DNA of 57,561 bases, taken from Microcaldota archaeon. GTDB lineage: Archaea; Micrarchaeota; Micrarchaeia; Anstonellales; Bilamarchaeaceae. How positions within the stretch are numbered: the stretch's first letter is position 1; every line of letters starts with the position of its first letter. The stretch lies in contig JAHJDH010000023.1 of NCBI GenBank assembly GCA_018812625.1, forward strand, positions 1 through 57,561, read 5' to 3'. Under the pieces are notes generated by a model. That model was not told the DNA's origin, ran no database searches, and was given only the letters and a program-made list of their open reading frames with translations. Shown one piece after another: positions 1 to 8,549 of the stretch. The position numbers and the translations under genes are program-made.

Positions 1-13
1 CATTGGTGTATTA

Positions 14-2689
14 ATGGATATAGATAAAGACGTACTTCGAAAACAATTTGCAAAGGACTGGAAGAAGCATTACAAGCTTAATATCCTTGAGCAGGAAGGC
101 TTCTCGCGAAGACAATGCAAAAGTTGCAACCGGATTTTTTGGAGTCAGAACGAACGTGAGCAATGCGGAGATGCATCATGCATCGGATACCAATTTATCG
201 GAGATAGTCCGGTAAAAAAGAAACTTGGCTATATTGAAACCTGGAAGGCAATTGAGAAATATTTCACTAAAAATGGTCATGGCTATGTAACTCCCTATCC
301 AACTGTTGCAAGGTGGAGGGATGATCTTTACTTTACTATCGCATCTATCAATGATTTCCAGCCATATGTTGTCAATGGCGAGCTTGAGCCTCCATCAAAT
401 CCATTAATTGTTCCACAGCCATGCATTAGATTTTCTGATCTTAGCAATGTCGGAGTAAGCGGAAGGCATTATACTAATTTTGTTATGATTGGTCAGCATG
501 CTTTCAATACAAAAAAAACTGGCGATTTCTATTGGAAGGAAGAGGCACTTCAACATGATCTTAATTATTTGAAAATCCTCGGAATTCCTCATGATGAGAT
601 CATATTCCAGGAAGATGTATGGGCTGGCGGAGGAAATTTTGGCCCTTGCATAGAATACTTTGTGCGTGGACTCGAACTTGGCAATTGTGTTTTCATGCAA
701 TACGAATCAACTCCAAGCGGTCCCAAAGAACTTCCAACAAAAGTAATTGATATGGGAGCAGGCCTTAGCAGGCTTGCATGGATTACTTCGGGCGAGCCTA
801 CAAGCTACGAAGTTGTTTTCGGTCCTGTTATTCAAGGAATGAAAAAGCGAACCGGAATCGGAGTTGATAAGGATCTCTTTTTGAAATTTGCAAAAATTTC
901 CGGAAGCCTGAATGAGGATGAGGTTCCTGATCTTGAAAAGGAAAAAGAGAGAATTGCAGGTATGCTTGGAATCAGCAAAAGCGAGCTTTTTGAATCTCTT
1001 GAGCCGCTTCAAGCTCTCTATGCTTCTGCTGATCATCTCAAAACTCTTCTATTCACTGTAACTGACGGCATGCTTCCAAGCAATTCAGGTGGCGGCTATA
1101 ACCTTCGAATGGTTCTGAGGAGAGTATTCGGATTCTCAGAAAGGTATTCATATGATCTTGATTATGCAAAAATAATTGAAGCGCATGCAGATTATCTTGA
1201 ATATATGTTCCCTCATCTAAAAGGCGGAGTTCAAACAACAATTGATGTTATTGCCGAGGAAGAAAAGCGCTACAAAGCAACCAAGCAGAAGGCTCGAAGC
1301 ATCATAACAAATATGGTCAAACGTTCAAAAACTATCAGTACAGATGATCTTGTTACCCTCTACAAAAGTGAAGGTATTTCGCCAGAATCAATACTCGAAG
1401 TTGCAGATGAAAACAATGTCACTGTTGAGATTCCAGGAAACTTTTATGATCTTGTTCGGGAAGGTGAGGGCAAGAGCGCTTCTCCAAGCAAAGCTCCATC
1501 TGTGAAAATTTTGTATACTGATATTTCAAAACTTCCAAAAACCAGGCCTCTTTATTATTCAAGGGATAAGGATTTCACTGCCAAGGTGCTGAGCGTTGTC
1601 AAAGGAAAATATGTTGTTCTTGATCAGAGTGCATTTTATCCAGAAGGTGGAGGCCAGGTGTCTGATACTGGTACTATAAGTGGAGTAAAAGTCAAACAGG
1701 TAACAAAACAAGCTGGAGTTATGCTTCATGATGTTGGGAATCCGTCTAAATTCAAACCAGGCGATAATGTCAAATGTTCTGTTGACCTGGAGAGGCGTCT
1801 TGCAATAGTCCGTCATCATACAGGAGCGCATATCCTAAATGCTGCTTGCAGGTCTATTCTTGGTCCTCACATATGGCAGGGCGGATCAAACAAGGATGAA
1901 CACAAGGCTCATTTAGACGTTACGCACTATGCAAGGATTACCCCTGAAGAACTTGCACAAATTGAACAGCAGGCAAACGTATTCATTATGCAGAATCTTC
2001 CCATTAAGACAGAAGTGCTTCCAAGGAATGTCGCAGAATCCAAATATGGATTTTCACTTTATCAGGGTGGTGCTGTTCCTGGAAAAGAACTTCGAGTAGT
2101 CAGTGTGGGGAATATTGATGTTGAAGCATGTGGCGGTACACATACTATGCTTGAGAGCACCGGACAGATCGGATGTTTCAAGATTGTCAAGCGAGAGGGT
2201 GTTCATGACGGAGTTGAGAGAATTACATTCAAATGTGGTATCCCTGCGATTCAATATACTCAGGAAAAAGAAAAACTAATTCGTGATGCATCTTCTGTTT
2301 TAAGCGTTCAGGAATCCGAACTTGTGAAAACATCAGAGCGTTTCTTTAATGAATGGAAGGAACAGAAAAAGAAACTCTCAAGCCTCAGCGAACTTCTTAT
2401 TCAGGAAGAAGCAAAAGAAATTTCAGCTCACAGAGAACCAGTTATGAAACTTCTTGATCTTGATCCTGATTCTCTTCGCAGACTTGCTGGAAAAATAGCA
2501 CAGACAGATCATGCTGCGGTGTGCATTATCAATAACTCGGGCAATCTGATTTGCGCTACTGGAAAGTCTTCCACAATTAGTGCCAAATCCCTGCTTGATA
2601 AAGTAATTGTAAAATTAGGAGGCTCAGGCGGTGGTGCAATGCATATGGCTCAAGGAAAAGTAAAGAAAATCGCCATAGTTGAACTATAG
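14..2689 (+). CDS. alaS: Alanyl-tRNA synthetase, archaeal type
   Basis: Charges tRNA-Ala in the cytoplasm. The 891-residue length fits the archaeal family. A Cys cluster at about residues 35-56 (CKSC, then CGDASC) is the archaeal zinc-binding N-terminal element before the class II catalytic core. The editing domain follows, with HHTGAH near residue 600 and the CGGTH zinc motif near 705. The C-terminal oligomerisation (DHHA1-like) domain ends in the glycine-rich GGSGGGAMHMAQG. A GGTG sits just before the ATG as a possible ribosome binding site. The gene converges on the PGI gene, and their ends overlap by six bases. No key motif is missing. Confidence 0.97.
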   Translation: MDIDKDVLRKQFAKDWKKHYKLNILEQEGFSRRQCKSCNRIFWSQNEREQCGDASCIGYQFIGDSPVKKKLGYIETWKAIEKYFTKNGHGYVTPYPTVARWRDDLYFTIASINDFQPYVVNGELEPPSNPLIVPQPCIRFSDLSNVGVSGRHYTNFVMIGQHAFNTKKTGDFYWKEEALQHDLNYLKILGIPHDEIIFQEDVWAGGGNFGPCIEYFVRGLELGNCVFMQYESTPSGPKELPTKVIDMGAGLSRLAWITSGEPTSYEVVFGPVIQGMKKRTGIGVDKDLFLKFAKISGSLNEDEVPDLEKEKERIAGMLGISKSELFESLEPLQALYASADHLKTLLFTVTDGMLPSNSGGGYNLRMVLRRVFGFSERYSYDLDYAKIIEAHADYLEYMFPHLKGGVQTTIDVIAEEEKRYKATKQKARSIITNMVKRSKTISTDDLVTLYKSEGISPESILEVADENNVTVEIPGNFYDLVREGEGKSASPSKAPSVKILYTDISKLPKTRPLYYSRDKDFTAKVLSVVKGKYVVLDQSAFYPEGGGQVSDTGTISGVKVKQVTKQAGVMLHDVGNPSKFKPGDNVKCSVDLERRLAIVRHHTGAHILNAACRSILGPHIWQGGSNKDEHKAHLDVTHYARITPEELAQIEQQANVFIMQNLPIKTEVLPRNVAESKYGFSLYQGGAVPGKELRVVSVGNIDVEACGGTHTMLESTGQIGCFKIVKREGVHDGVERITFKCGIPAIQYTQEKEKLIRDASSVLSVQESELVKTSERFFNEWKEQKKKLSSLSELLIQEEAKEISAHREPVMKLLDLDPDSLRRLAGKIAQTDHAAVCIINNSGNLICATGKSSTISAKSLLDKVIVKLGGSGGGAMHMAQGKVKKIAIVEL

Positions 2690-3388
2690 CATTTCTGGCT
2701 TTTTCAAAAATTCGAATTTACTTGGCTCTGCTATAAATTCAGAGAGAAGATCTGTGAATCCAACTCCAAATTTTTTGTTCATCTGTTCTGGAGAAAATCT
2801 TTCATTTTTGTTCACAAGATAGTTCGTGTTCTGCACAATCTCATGTTCTTCTACGTAGTAATAAGCAGCTCCTTTGTTTGTCTTATAATCCCCGTAAACC
2901 GATGTAAACTTATCATAAACTAGGTTTGATAGAACAAGTGTTTCCTCTCCCTTGTTTATTGAAACATGCCCGTATCCAGGCGGAATGAGAACAATATCTT
3001 TTTCTTTTGCATCAATGATAATTACATCTACTGTATCATTGTTGTTTCTTTTTTGCAAAATAAACATTGCCTTTCCCTGCAAGATCTGATATATCTCAGC
3101 ATATTCCACCCCCTCTTCGTTTTTTGGGTGGTAGTGCCCATGAGTTTTTGCGTATTCTATTCCAAGTTTTTTTTGCGGAATCACTGTAATGTCAAATCTG
3201 ATATCGTCTTTCTTGTAGATGTCCCTGTACATGTAGTAGAGCTCTCCTTTTTCTAAAAGCTCTTCTCTTGCAACATCTCTCATTTGTTCATATGTTCTGA
3301 TATCTCTTGGGTGCTGAGTTCCATTGACGAAAATTACATCATCAACTAGTTCAATTTTCAAAGGCTCTTCATAAATGCTCCTCTTCAT
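2684..3388 (-). CDS. pgi: Glucose-6-phosphate isomerase, archaeal cupin type
   Basis: Interconverts glucose-6-phosphate and fructose-6-phosphate. It belongs to the metal-dependent cupin PGI family of archaea, unrelated to the common PGI fold. The metal-binding motif GHYHPK is followed by a Glu in VEYAEIYQ and a second-motif His in GYGHVSIN, in a jelly-roll of about 234 residues. I chose the internal ATG at 3388 (MKRSIYEEP), which has GGAG about ten bases upstream; an in-frame ATG lies three codons earlier. The start overlaps the end of the upstream small gene by about 20 bases, which suggests translational coupling. It works with TIM and enolase elsewhere in the window. Confidence 0.93.
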   Translation of the reverse strand: MKRSIYEEPLKIELVDDVIFVNGTQHPRDIRTYEQMRDVAREELLEKGELYYMYRDIYKKDDIRFDITVIPQKKLGIEYAKTHGHYHPKNEEGVEYAEIYQILQGKAMFILQKRNNNDTVDVIIIDAKEKDIVLIPPGYGHVSINKGEETLVLSNLVYDKFTSVYGDYKTNKGAAYYYVEEHEIVQNTNYLVNKNERFSPEQMNKKFGVGFTDLLSEFIAEPSKFEFLKKPEML

Positions 3389-3776
3389 TTTCCACAACTC
3401 CCTTCATTTTTTTGAATTCCGAAATCGTTGCTAATGGTTTTTTTACCAAAAGCTTTTGTTTTTCGAATCTTTTCAGTACTAATTCAAGGAATATTAAGAA
3501 CTCTGTTTTTTTAATACCCAAAGAAGCGAATCTCGTTTCCATTTTTTTGATTGCCTTAAATGATCCCATGAAAAATGACAAGTCCATCGAATCGTTTCCA
3601 TTCCATCCTTTTACTTCACTGCTCAAAATTTGCCTTATCAGTCCAAGTTCTGCCCGAAGCCTTCTGGTCTTCGCACATTTGGCATCGACTCCACAATCCA
3701 TATTGGCGAGTGTATTTGCAATCCACTCCCATTCTTCTGAGTCTAGGCCTTCAGATTTAGAACTCGGAGGACTCAT
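3369..3776 (-). CDS. Small hypothetical protein (135 aa)
   Basis: I do not recognise a family. The protein is mostly helical and soluble, with a Cys pair in the middle (CGVDAKC) and a basic C-terminal half (FEKQKLLVKKPLATI). It runs directly into the PGI gene, with an overlap of about 20 bases, so the two are probably co-transcribed. No signal peptide or membrane segment is seen. An opposite-strand ORF covers the same bases, but its sequence looks non-coding. Confidence 0.6.
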   Translation of the reverse strand: MSPPSSKSEGLDSEEWEWIANTLANMDCGVDAKCAKTRRLRAELGLIRQILSSEVKGWNGNDSMDLSFFMGSFKAIKKMETRFASLGIKKTEFLIFLELVLKRFEKQKLLVKKPLATISEFKKMKGVVENEEEHL

Positions 3777-3872
3777 TTCCTATACCATGATAGGCAATCT
3801 TCTTAAACATATTAGACTTCGAGGTGAATGTGGTTATCTGTGGGCGTTTAACAGTAAAATTCTGTAATTTTT

Positions 3873-4388
3873 CTATTTCTTTTTACTCCGTAATTTTTCC
3901 CCAACAAAGCCACCAAGCATACCTACTGCAAAATTGATTATTACAGATATTATCATGATTATTGCCAAGACCATGATTGCAATTAGAAGTACAAGCCCAC
4001 CAGCAACAGCTTCTCCGCCGAATTTTGATACCAGCTCTTCAGGTATGATTTCTGAGTCTGTTCCCATCAGAAAAATCATTATAACCGTGAGCGATACAAG
4101 ATTCAACATTCCGATCACTGCTGCCGAAGTGCTGCCTGCAAGTCCAGCAGTTATTTTTGATCCTTTTCCATTGTAAGTTGCTCTAAAGCCTGCATAAAGG
4201 AACATGGCAAAATAAATTAAATCAAAGAGTATGCCTGGAATTTCTGATATGATTGTGAGATCGGTCAAATTTACTATCATGAAAGTTGTGATTATCATAA
4301 TGGTTAGTATGATGTTACTTGGAATTGAAGCTTCGAAGGCGCTTTTCATCTCTTTTTTGATATCCATGAAAAATAGTCTGTTTGCCAT
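3873..4388 (-). CDS. Integral membrane protein, four hydrophobic segments
   Basis: The function is unknown. From the chosen ATG at 4388 (MANRLFFMDIKKEM) the protein has about 171 residues. It has hydrophobic stretches near residues 23-45 and 52-68, a Gly/Ala-rich pair in the middle, and a long one near 130-160, and ends in basic residues (EKLRSKKK). The open frame extends upstream into the tRNA-Gln gene, so the longer version starting at 4457 is rejected. The ATG lies only 11 bases after the 3' end of that tRNA, so it may share its transcript or be leaderless. A second ATG at 4367 is possible. Confidence 0.75.
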   Translation of the reverse strand: MANRLFFMDIKKEMKSAFEASIPSNIILTIMIITTFMIVNLTDLTIISEIPGILFDLIYFAMFLYAGFRATYNGKGSKITAGLAGSTSAAVIGMLNLVSLTVIMIFLMGTDSEIIPEELVSKFGGEAVAGGLVLLIAIMVLAIIMIISVIINFAVGMLGGFVGEKLRSKKK

Positions 4389-4398
4389 AATTATTAAA

Positions 4399-4521
4399 TA
4401 GCCCCGAGCGGATTCGAACCGCTGTCGCAAGGACCAGAACCTCGCATCCTTGACCATTGTCTATATTCAGGTTCAATATAGTGTTAAACCTGCCATTGTA
4501 AAATTTCTAGACGACGGGGCT
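4399..4521 (-). tRNA. tRNA-Gln (anticodon CTG) with a D-loop intron
   Basis: The acceptor stem AGCCCCG pairs with CGGGGCT, followed by discriminator A73. The anticodon stem CGAGG/CCTTG encloses the loop TTCTGGT, giving CTG. The variable loop CGAC and the T-arm AGCGG/CCGCT around TTCGAAT match archaeal tRNA-Gln. The D-stem halves GTCT and GGAT are separated by far more than a normal D-loop: removing 49 bases (about 4457-4505) leaves a mature tRNA of 74 bases. No intron lies at the usual 37/38 site. CCA is not encoded. Confidence 0.93.
4457..4505 (-). other. Intron in the D-loop of tRNA-Gln
   Basis: The inserted sequence lies between tRNA positions of about 16 and 17. GTCTA of the 5' exon can pair with TAGAC near the intron's 3' end, followed by bulge AAT, as expected for a bulge-helix-bulge splice site. 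An internal hairpin CAGGTT/AACCTG can form, competing with CTATATT/AATATAG. ACAATGG occurs twice, once within the intron and once across the 3' junction, so exact boundaries are inferred and could shift by a base or two. Confidence 0.75.
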
Positions 4522-4552
4522 ATTGTAAGATGACCTTTGTATAAGAAGGAAA

Positions 4553-5167
4553 TTAAACGTTGTGTTTTACTACAACGATCTTCATTCCCTCATCAAGCAC
4601 AAAATCACTGCTTGGGAAAAGGAACTTTCCCTCATAGAAAACAGAGATTATCGTATAATCATTTTTTTCCTGAATTTCCTGGACAGTCTTTTTTATCATG
4701 CTCCCATTTACCTCTTTTTCAACCATCTCGATATTCGAGTCGCTAGGATCCAGCATAAGTGATATAAGAGGATTTTGAACCATGTTTGCAAGCTCTCTGG
4801 CAAGAGTTAATTCTGGAACAAGAGGCTCAACACCAAGCCTTTCCATCAAACTTGAATATTTAACTTCTGAGGCTCTTGAGATGACTTTTTTTGCATTGAT
4901 GTGCTTTGCATAAACTGAAACAAGAAAGTTGGTTTCTTCGCTGCCAGTTACTGCAAAAACATAGTCTGCCTCTCCCACTTTTAATTCTTCGAGAAGTCCT
5001 GGGTCTGTTGCATCACCGAAAACTACATGTACGTTAAATTCTCCTGCAAGATAATCGCATCTTTCCCTGTCCTGATCAATTATCGTTATCTTGTGTTTTT
5101 TTCCTAAAGATCGAAGAAGGGCAGTTCCAACTTTCCCCCCACCAAAAACTATAACTTTCATAGTCAT
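4553..5167 (-). CDS. trkA: TrkA-family potassium channel/transporter regulatory subunit
   Basis: This is the cytoplasmic nucleotide-binding (RCK) subunit that gates the TrkH potassium transporter. The N-terminal Rossmann fold has the NAD-binding glycine motif GGGKVG near residues 9-14, an acidic strand end (IIDQD), and GDATDPG. A TrkA-C-like domain occupies the last 70 or so residues. At 204 residues it is a single RCK unit, about half the length of the double E. coli TrkA. Its start forms an ATGA overlap with the stop of trkH upstream; an alternative ATG lies two codons in. The two are clearly an operon. Confidence 0.93.
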   Translation of the reverse strand: MTMKVIVFGGGKVGTALLRSLGKKHKITIIDQDRERCDYLAGEFNVHVVFGDATDPGLLEELKVGEADYVFAVTGSEETNFLVSVYAKHINAKKVISRASEVKYSSLMERLGVEPLVPELTLARELANMVQNPLISLMLDPSDSNIEMVEKEVNGSMIKKTVQEIQEKNDYTIISVFYEGKFLFPSSDFVLDEGMKIVVVKHNV

Positions 5168-6618
5168 CTCCTTACAATATAGCTTAGCAACGCCAAACTT
5201 GGGAATATTTCTATTCTACCAAGATACATTAGCAAGATTAAAAATGCCTTTCCCATTTGTCCGATTTCTGGAACATCTACTGTTGAAAGCCCAACATTGC
5301 CAAGAGCAGATGCCACCATAAACAATGATTCTTCAAGGGAATAATTTGCGATCATGAATGCGCCTGATGCAAACAGGAACAAAAATATGTATGTAAAGAC
5401 AAAAGTTGCACTTTCAACGATCATATGTTCATCTATTGCTCCTCCGTTGATTTTTACAACTTGTACTGATCCAGATGGAAGAAATGCGCTTTTTATGTGT
5501 TTTCCAATTGCCTTGAAAATGACCAAAATTCTCCAAAGCTTTAGTCCTCCAGTAGTGGAGCCTACCATTCCTCCAGTGAGCATCAGAAGGATCAAAAGAT
5601 ACAATGAGAAGCTATGAATTATGGAAAGATCTCCAATTGCAAATCCTCCGCATGCAATAGCTGATATTGTATTGAGTACTGTGTTGTAGAACTCTTCTCC
5701 TCCCATATATGTGATAAGGCCTATTGCAACAATTGTAATCAAGACATAGAGCAAAAATTCTTCATCAAAGATTGATTTCTTTGGTATTCCCTCCCAAATG
5801 TTCCTGTAGAAAATAAAGCTGGTTGCTCCAGCAAACATCAAAATTGCAAGAGCAAATTTTTGCAAATCTGTAAATGCAAAGTCATCAAATGGGAAAAACC
5901 CTCCATTTGAAATGCCTGCAAATGCTAGGTTAACTGCTTCAAAAAGATCAATTCCCAGGAAAAACAAGAGTGCAATTCCAAATATTGTCAGAAATGCGTA
6001 TGTTTTGAAAATAATTCCAACAGTTTCTCCAATTCCAACTTCTGTCATTGCCCTGCCTTCAGCTTTCAGGAAACTCGTTGCTTCCTTTCCTCGAACTACT
6101 GTCAAGATAAGGACAACTATCCCAAGTCCGCCAACCCATTGGGTTATGCTTCTGAAGAATATCATGCTATCAGGAAGTCCCTTAAGTGAAGGGAGTGCTG
6201 AAAGCCCTGTGGAAGTCCATCCAGACATGCTCTCAAAAAACGCATCAACAAGCGGAATCCCATAATATACATATGGAATTGTTGAAATCAGAGGAACTAT
6301 TATCCATGCTACTGAAGTGAGGGTTAATATCTGGCCAAGAGTAAGAGTATCAACTTCCTTTCGCATTTCCTTCATTATAATCATAAATGATGAATTGAAT
6401 GGGGTATCTGGATTCACCAGTGATTTGAGGAAGTTTGTAATGTTTTCAAAAAGAGACGCAACCAAGTGCGGAATTGCAGGAAATGCGAGCAAGATTGCAG
6501 TAATTAAAATCGGTATCCATGCTCCATCACCGACGTACAAACTATATACAATTGGGATAAGCATGGGAAGCGCTGCATAAAACATTACTGCTGTTAATTT
6601 CTTGAGGAACTCTGCCAT
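5164..6618 (-). CDS. trkH: TrkH-family potassium uptake protein
   Basis: This is the membrane pore subunit of a Trk/Ktr potassium uptake system. The 484 residues contain about ten hydrophobic segments. The four selectivity-filter P-loops are visible: STGLS, NGGFF, CGGFA and NVGLS, each with the central glycine expected for potassium. It is the first gene of an operon with trkA, which overlaps its stop codon. The length fits the family. Confidence 0.95.
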   Translation of the reverse strand: MAEFLKKLTAVMFYAALPMLIPIVYSLYVGDGAWIPILITAILLAFPAIPHLVASLFENITNFLKSLVNPDTPFNSSFMIIMKEMRKEVDTLTLGQILTLTSVAWIIVPLISTIPYVYYGIPLVDAFFESMSGWTSTGLSALPSLKGLPDSMIFFRSITQWVGGLGIVVLILTVVRGKEATSFLKAEGRAMTEVGIGETVGIIFKTYAFLTIFGIALLFFLGIDLFEAVNLAFAGISNGGFFPFDDFAFTDLQKFALAILMFAGATSFIFYRNIWEGIPKKSIFDEEFLLYVLITIVAIGLITYMGGEEFYNTVLNTISAIACGGFAIGDLSIIHSFSLYLLILLMLTGGMVGSTTGGLKLWRILVIFKAIGKHIKSAFLPSGSVQVVKINGGAIDEHMIVESATFVFTYIFLFLFASGAFMIANYSLEESLFMVASALGNVGLSTVDVPEIGQMGKAFLILLMYLGRIEIFPSLALLSYIVRR

Positions 6619-6664
6619 TTGAATTATAGTTCAGATGAAACTTTTTTATCTCTTGAGGCTTTTC

Positions 6665-7252
6665 CTACAGGCCAATTGGCACAATCCAAAGCTCTCCTAC
6701 AATCTCTTTTCCTGCCTTTGCAACTCCGACTTTGCATTTATGAAGGCAAATAGTTGCATCGGATATTATTACATCCGGATCAACTTCACCGCTGTCTGCA
6801 TCTAATCCAGTTGGCATATCAATAGCTACTTTGAAGCCTTTCATTTTGTTTATCATCTTGCAGGTATCTTTGATTTCTCCTCTCAAAGCTCCCCTTGCAC
6901 CAAAACCAAGCATTGCATCGATAATGATATCTGCTTCTTCTATTTGTGCTATAAGCCCCACACTGTTTTTTACCTGCTCAAGGTTTTTTCTTGAGGCATC
7001 TGTTTTTGGATCTTTAACCAGGATAATTTTTACCTGGTTTTTTTGCCTTAGATACCTTGCAGCAACAAGGCCATCTCCCCCGTTATTTCCTGGGCCTGTG
7101 AACACTATAATCTTTTTTCCTGTTCCAAGTTTTGATTCTATTATCATTGCACAATTTTTTCCTGCCTCTTCCATAAGCTCAAGAATACTAACTCCTCTTG
7201 CAAATGCTTTTTCTTCAAGTTTTCTCATCTCTTGGACAGAAATAAAATCCAT
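6665..7252 (-). CDS. nnrE: NAD(P)H-hydrate epimerase, stand-alone YjeF N-domain
   Basis: Epimerises damaged (hydrated) NADH and NADPH so that they can be repaired. The hallmark GPGNNGGDG at about residues 53-61 and the GLDADSG motif are present. In most prokaryotes this domain is fused to the ADP-dependent dehydratase; here the protein ends after the epimerase domain and no dehydratase lies nearby. I chose the ATG at 7252 (MDFISVQEM), because the TATA-like ATTTAAAT at 7275-7282 is about 26 bases upstream; the longer frame to 7276 would overlap that TATA box. Confidence 0.9.
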   Translation of the reverse strand: MDFISVQEMRKLEEKAFARGVSILELMEEAGKNCAMIIESKLGTGKKIIVFTGPGNNGGDGLVAARYLRQKNQVKIILVKDPKTDASRKNLEQVKNSVGLIAQIEEADIIIDAMLGFGARGALRGEIKDTCKMINKMKGFKVAIDMPTGLDADSGEVDPDVIISDATICLHKCKVGVAKAGKEIVGELWIVPIGL

Positions 7253-7274
7253 AAATTCTCTAATTGTTACAAAC

Positions 7275-7285
7275 ATTTAAATATT
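7275..7285. promoter_or_regulatory. Palindromic TATA box between divergent genes
   Basis: ATTTAAAT reads the same on both strands. It lies about 26 bases from ATG 7252 on the minus strand and about 30 from ATG 7310 on the plus strand, so one box could serve both nnrE and the HisRS operon leader. A second AT-rich element, TTATAATT (about 7293-7300), could be the real plus-strand box. Confidence 0.45.
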
Positions 7286-7309
7286 AGGAAAGTTATAATT
7301 TGTGTGTTA

Positions 7310-7396
7310 ATGGTGAAAATGATGGATAGTGGAAGGGATTTACTTCATGGAAATGCTCCTTCGAAGCAACTCTCCAGTTCAACCAAGAGTCAATAG
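7310..7396 (+). CDS. Candidate leader mini-ORF 1 (28 codons)
   Basis: A 28-residue frame starting MVKMMDSGRDLLH is the first start codon after the predicted TATA box and would be leaderless. Its GRDLLH coding stretch is repeated in mini-ORF 2, with only one base different. No family is recognised. It may be a leader peptide of the downstream operon, or merely part of a repeated regulatory site. Confidence 0.3.
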   Translation: MVKMMDSGRDLLHGNAPSKQLSSSTKSQ

Positions 7397-7488
7397 CTAT
7401 CAATTTTCTAGTCAATTTCTAATCAAAAAAACAACGAGGTGTAAACTATGAACTGTCAATTGAAATTAGGAAGGGATCTACTTCATCC
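7331..7488 (+). repeat. Imperfect direct repeat upstream of the HisRS operon
   Basis: GGAAGGGATTTACTTCAT at 7331-7348 recurs as GGAAGGGATCTACTTCAT at 7469-7486, 17 of 18 bases identical and 138 bases apart. Both copies lie between the promoter and the first operon gene. They could be operator or attenuator sites or remnants of a small duplication. Confidence 0.6.
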
Positions 7489-7522
7489 CCAAAAGGAATA
7501 TGAATCGGGAATTGCTTGTTGA
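7448..7522 (+). CDS. Candidate leader mini-ORF 2 (24 codons)
   Basis: ATG 7448 has the best Shine-Dalgarno sequence in the area, GAGGTG at 7436-7441. It encodes a 24-residue peptide with the GRDLLH motif and stops at 7522, overlapping the start of the next gene (7500) in another frame. The geometry would fit translational coupling or attenuation of the downstream operon. The peptide is not recognised. Confidence 0.35.
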   Translation: MNCQLKLGRDLLHPQKEYESGIAC

Positions 7523-8549
7523 AGGCATGCGAAAATTTGGTCTGACCACTAAAATTAGTGTTGAATGTCCATCTAAATTTTATTATGGAATTAGTGCATC
7601 GCGGTTTTCAGAGCCGCTTGATCAGTTCGATGTGCTGATGCTGCTCTCAAAATTAAAATCTCTTGGAGCAGAAGCGAAGCTTTTGATTTTTGTTGCCGGG
7701 AGATATGCACAGCTAAACGGAAGATCCCGAGAAGAATTGTCCAAATCTGAAGAGCAAAAGATCAAGATGCTAAAACAAACAAGCGCTGTTTTTGATGTTC
7801 CGATTACTATTCTTGGAACAGCTGATCTTTGGTACTATCCCGAATACTGGGCAGAAGTTGATTGCCTAAAATCCGTTGATGGAATAATTGATCAAACAAG
7901 GTCTGGGCCATTATTCTCTACTGTTTTTGATTCCTTTGAATATGAGATCTGTCAAGCAGTTTCTCCAAAACTTCGATCTGCTCTAGAGCCGATTCCAGCT
8001 CCCAGGTTATATCGTCTTTTTGAAGTTGCAGAAGCATCATATCTAAAAAAGTATTTTGGAGTTGATGCAAAAATAGGGCCTGGGGCAGAGCAGGAGTATG
8101 ATAGTTTTATTGATGGGTTTATGGATATTGTCCAGCTGCAGCAGCCAGTTGATTTTAGGAACAGACCAAATTGCACTAAGCCAATTACGCCTTACATCGG
8201 AAAAGACGGAGAAGAACGGATTTTTGTATCTGATTCAAAACAGGATCTCAATGCGAAAATATCCAAGCTTGCCCAAAGGGCCAGCGGGCAACCAATTCTC
8301 TTTTCAGGTGTCCTAAACTGTTTTGTGCGGTTATCTGCTCTTGCAGTTGAGGCAGCAGCACTTTCAAGTTCTGCCCCAGTTAAATTTGGGAACAAGCAAG
8401 TCTCTGATGGACTTTCAGTTATCCAAAGTTTTGAGATGATGGGAACCGATCGTTTAACCAGACTTGCTCCGATAGTATCAGAGTGCCTTTGGGCATATCT
8501 CATTCGTCCATTGCAAGCTGAATTGAAGAAAGGGGGTATAACATTATGA
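7500..8549 (+). CDS. Class I aminoacyl-tRNA synthetase-like protein (TyrRS/TrpRS-related), degenerate
   Basis: The function is unknown. The 349 residues follow the order of a TyrRS/TrpRS-type Rossmann core: YYGISAS in place of the opening YCGFEPSG-type strand, then a long helix and LLIFVAGRYAQLNG resembling the family's LLADxHAxLN strand. A stretch like KIxPGAEQEYD follows in the middle, and VSDSKQDLNAKISKLA resembles the segment after KMSKS. HIGH and KMSKS themselves are not seen (FSEPLD and GKDGEERI occupy those places), so ordinary tRNA charging looks unlikely. It is the first gene of an ATGA-overlapping operon with a racemase and HisRS. Its own ribosome site is weak, consistent with coupling to mini-ORF 2. 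Confidence 0.6.
   Translation: MNRELLVEGMRKFGLTTKISVECPSKFYYGISASRFSEPLDQFDVLMLLSKLKSLGAEAKLLIFVAGRYAQLNGRSREELSKSEEQKIKMLKQTSAVFDVPITILGTADLWYYPEYWAEVDCLKSVDGIIDQTRSGPLFSTVFDSFEYEICQAVSPKLRSALEPIPAPRLYRLFEVAEASYLKKYFGVDAKIGPGAEQEYDSFIDGFMDIVQLQQPVDFRNRPNCTKPITPYIGKDGEERIFVSDSKQDLNAKISKLAQRASGQPILFSGVLNCFVRLSALAVEAAALSSSAPVKFGNKQVSDGLSVIQSFEMMGTDRLTRLAPIVSECLWAYLIRPLQAELKKGGITL

Noticed and set aside
3412-3867. Plus-strand ORF of 151 codons opposite the small hypothetical gene
   Set aside because: The translation is Phe/Ser-rich and low in charge, typical of antisense to a Lys/Glu-rich gene; the reverse-strand frame is coupled to PGI.
4389-4457. Upstream extension of the membrane protein frame
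   Set aside because: It is read from the tRNA-Gln sequence itself.
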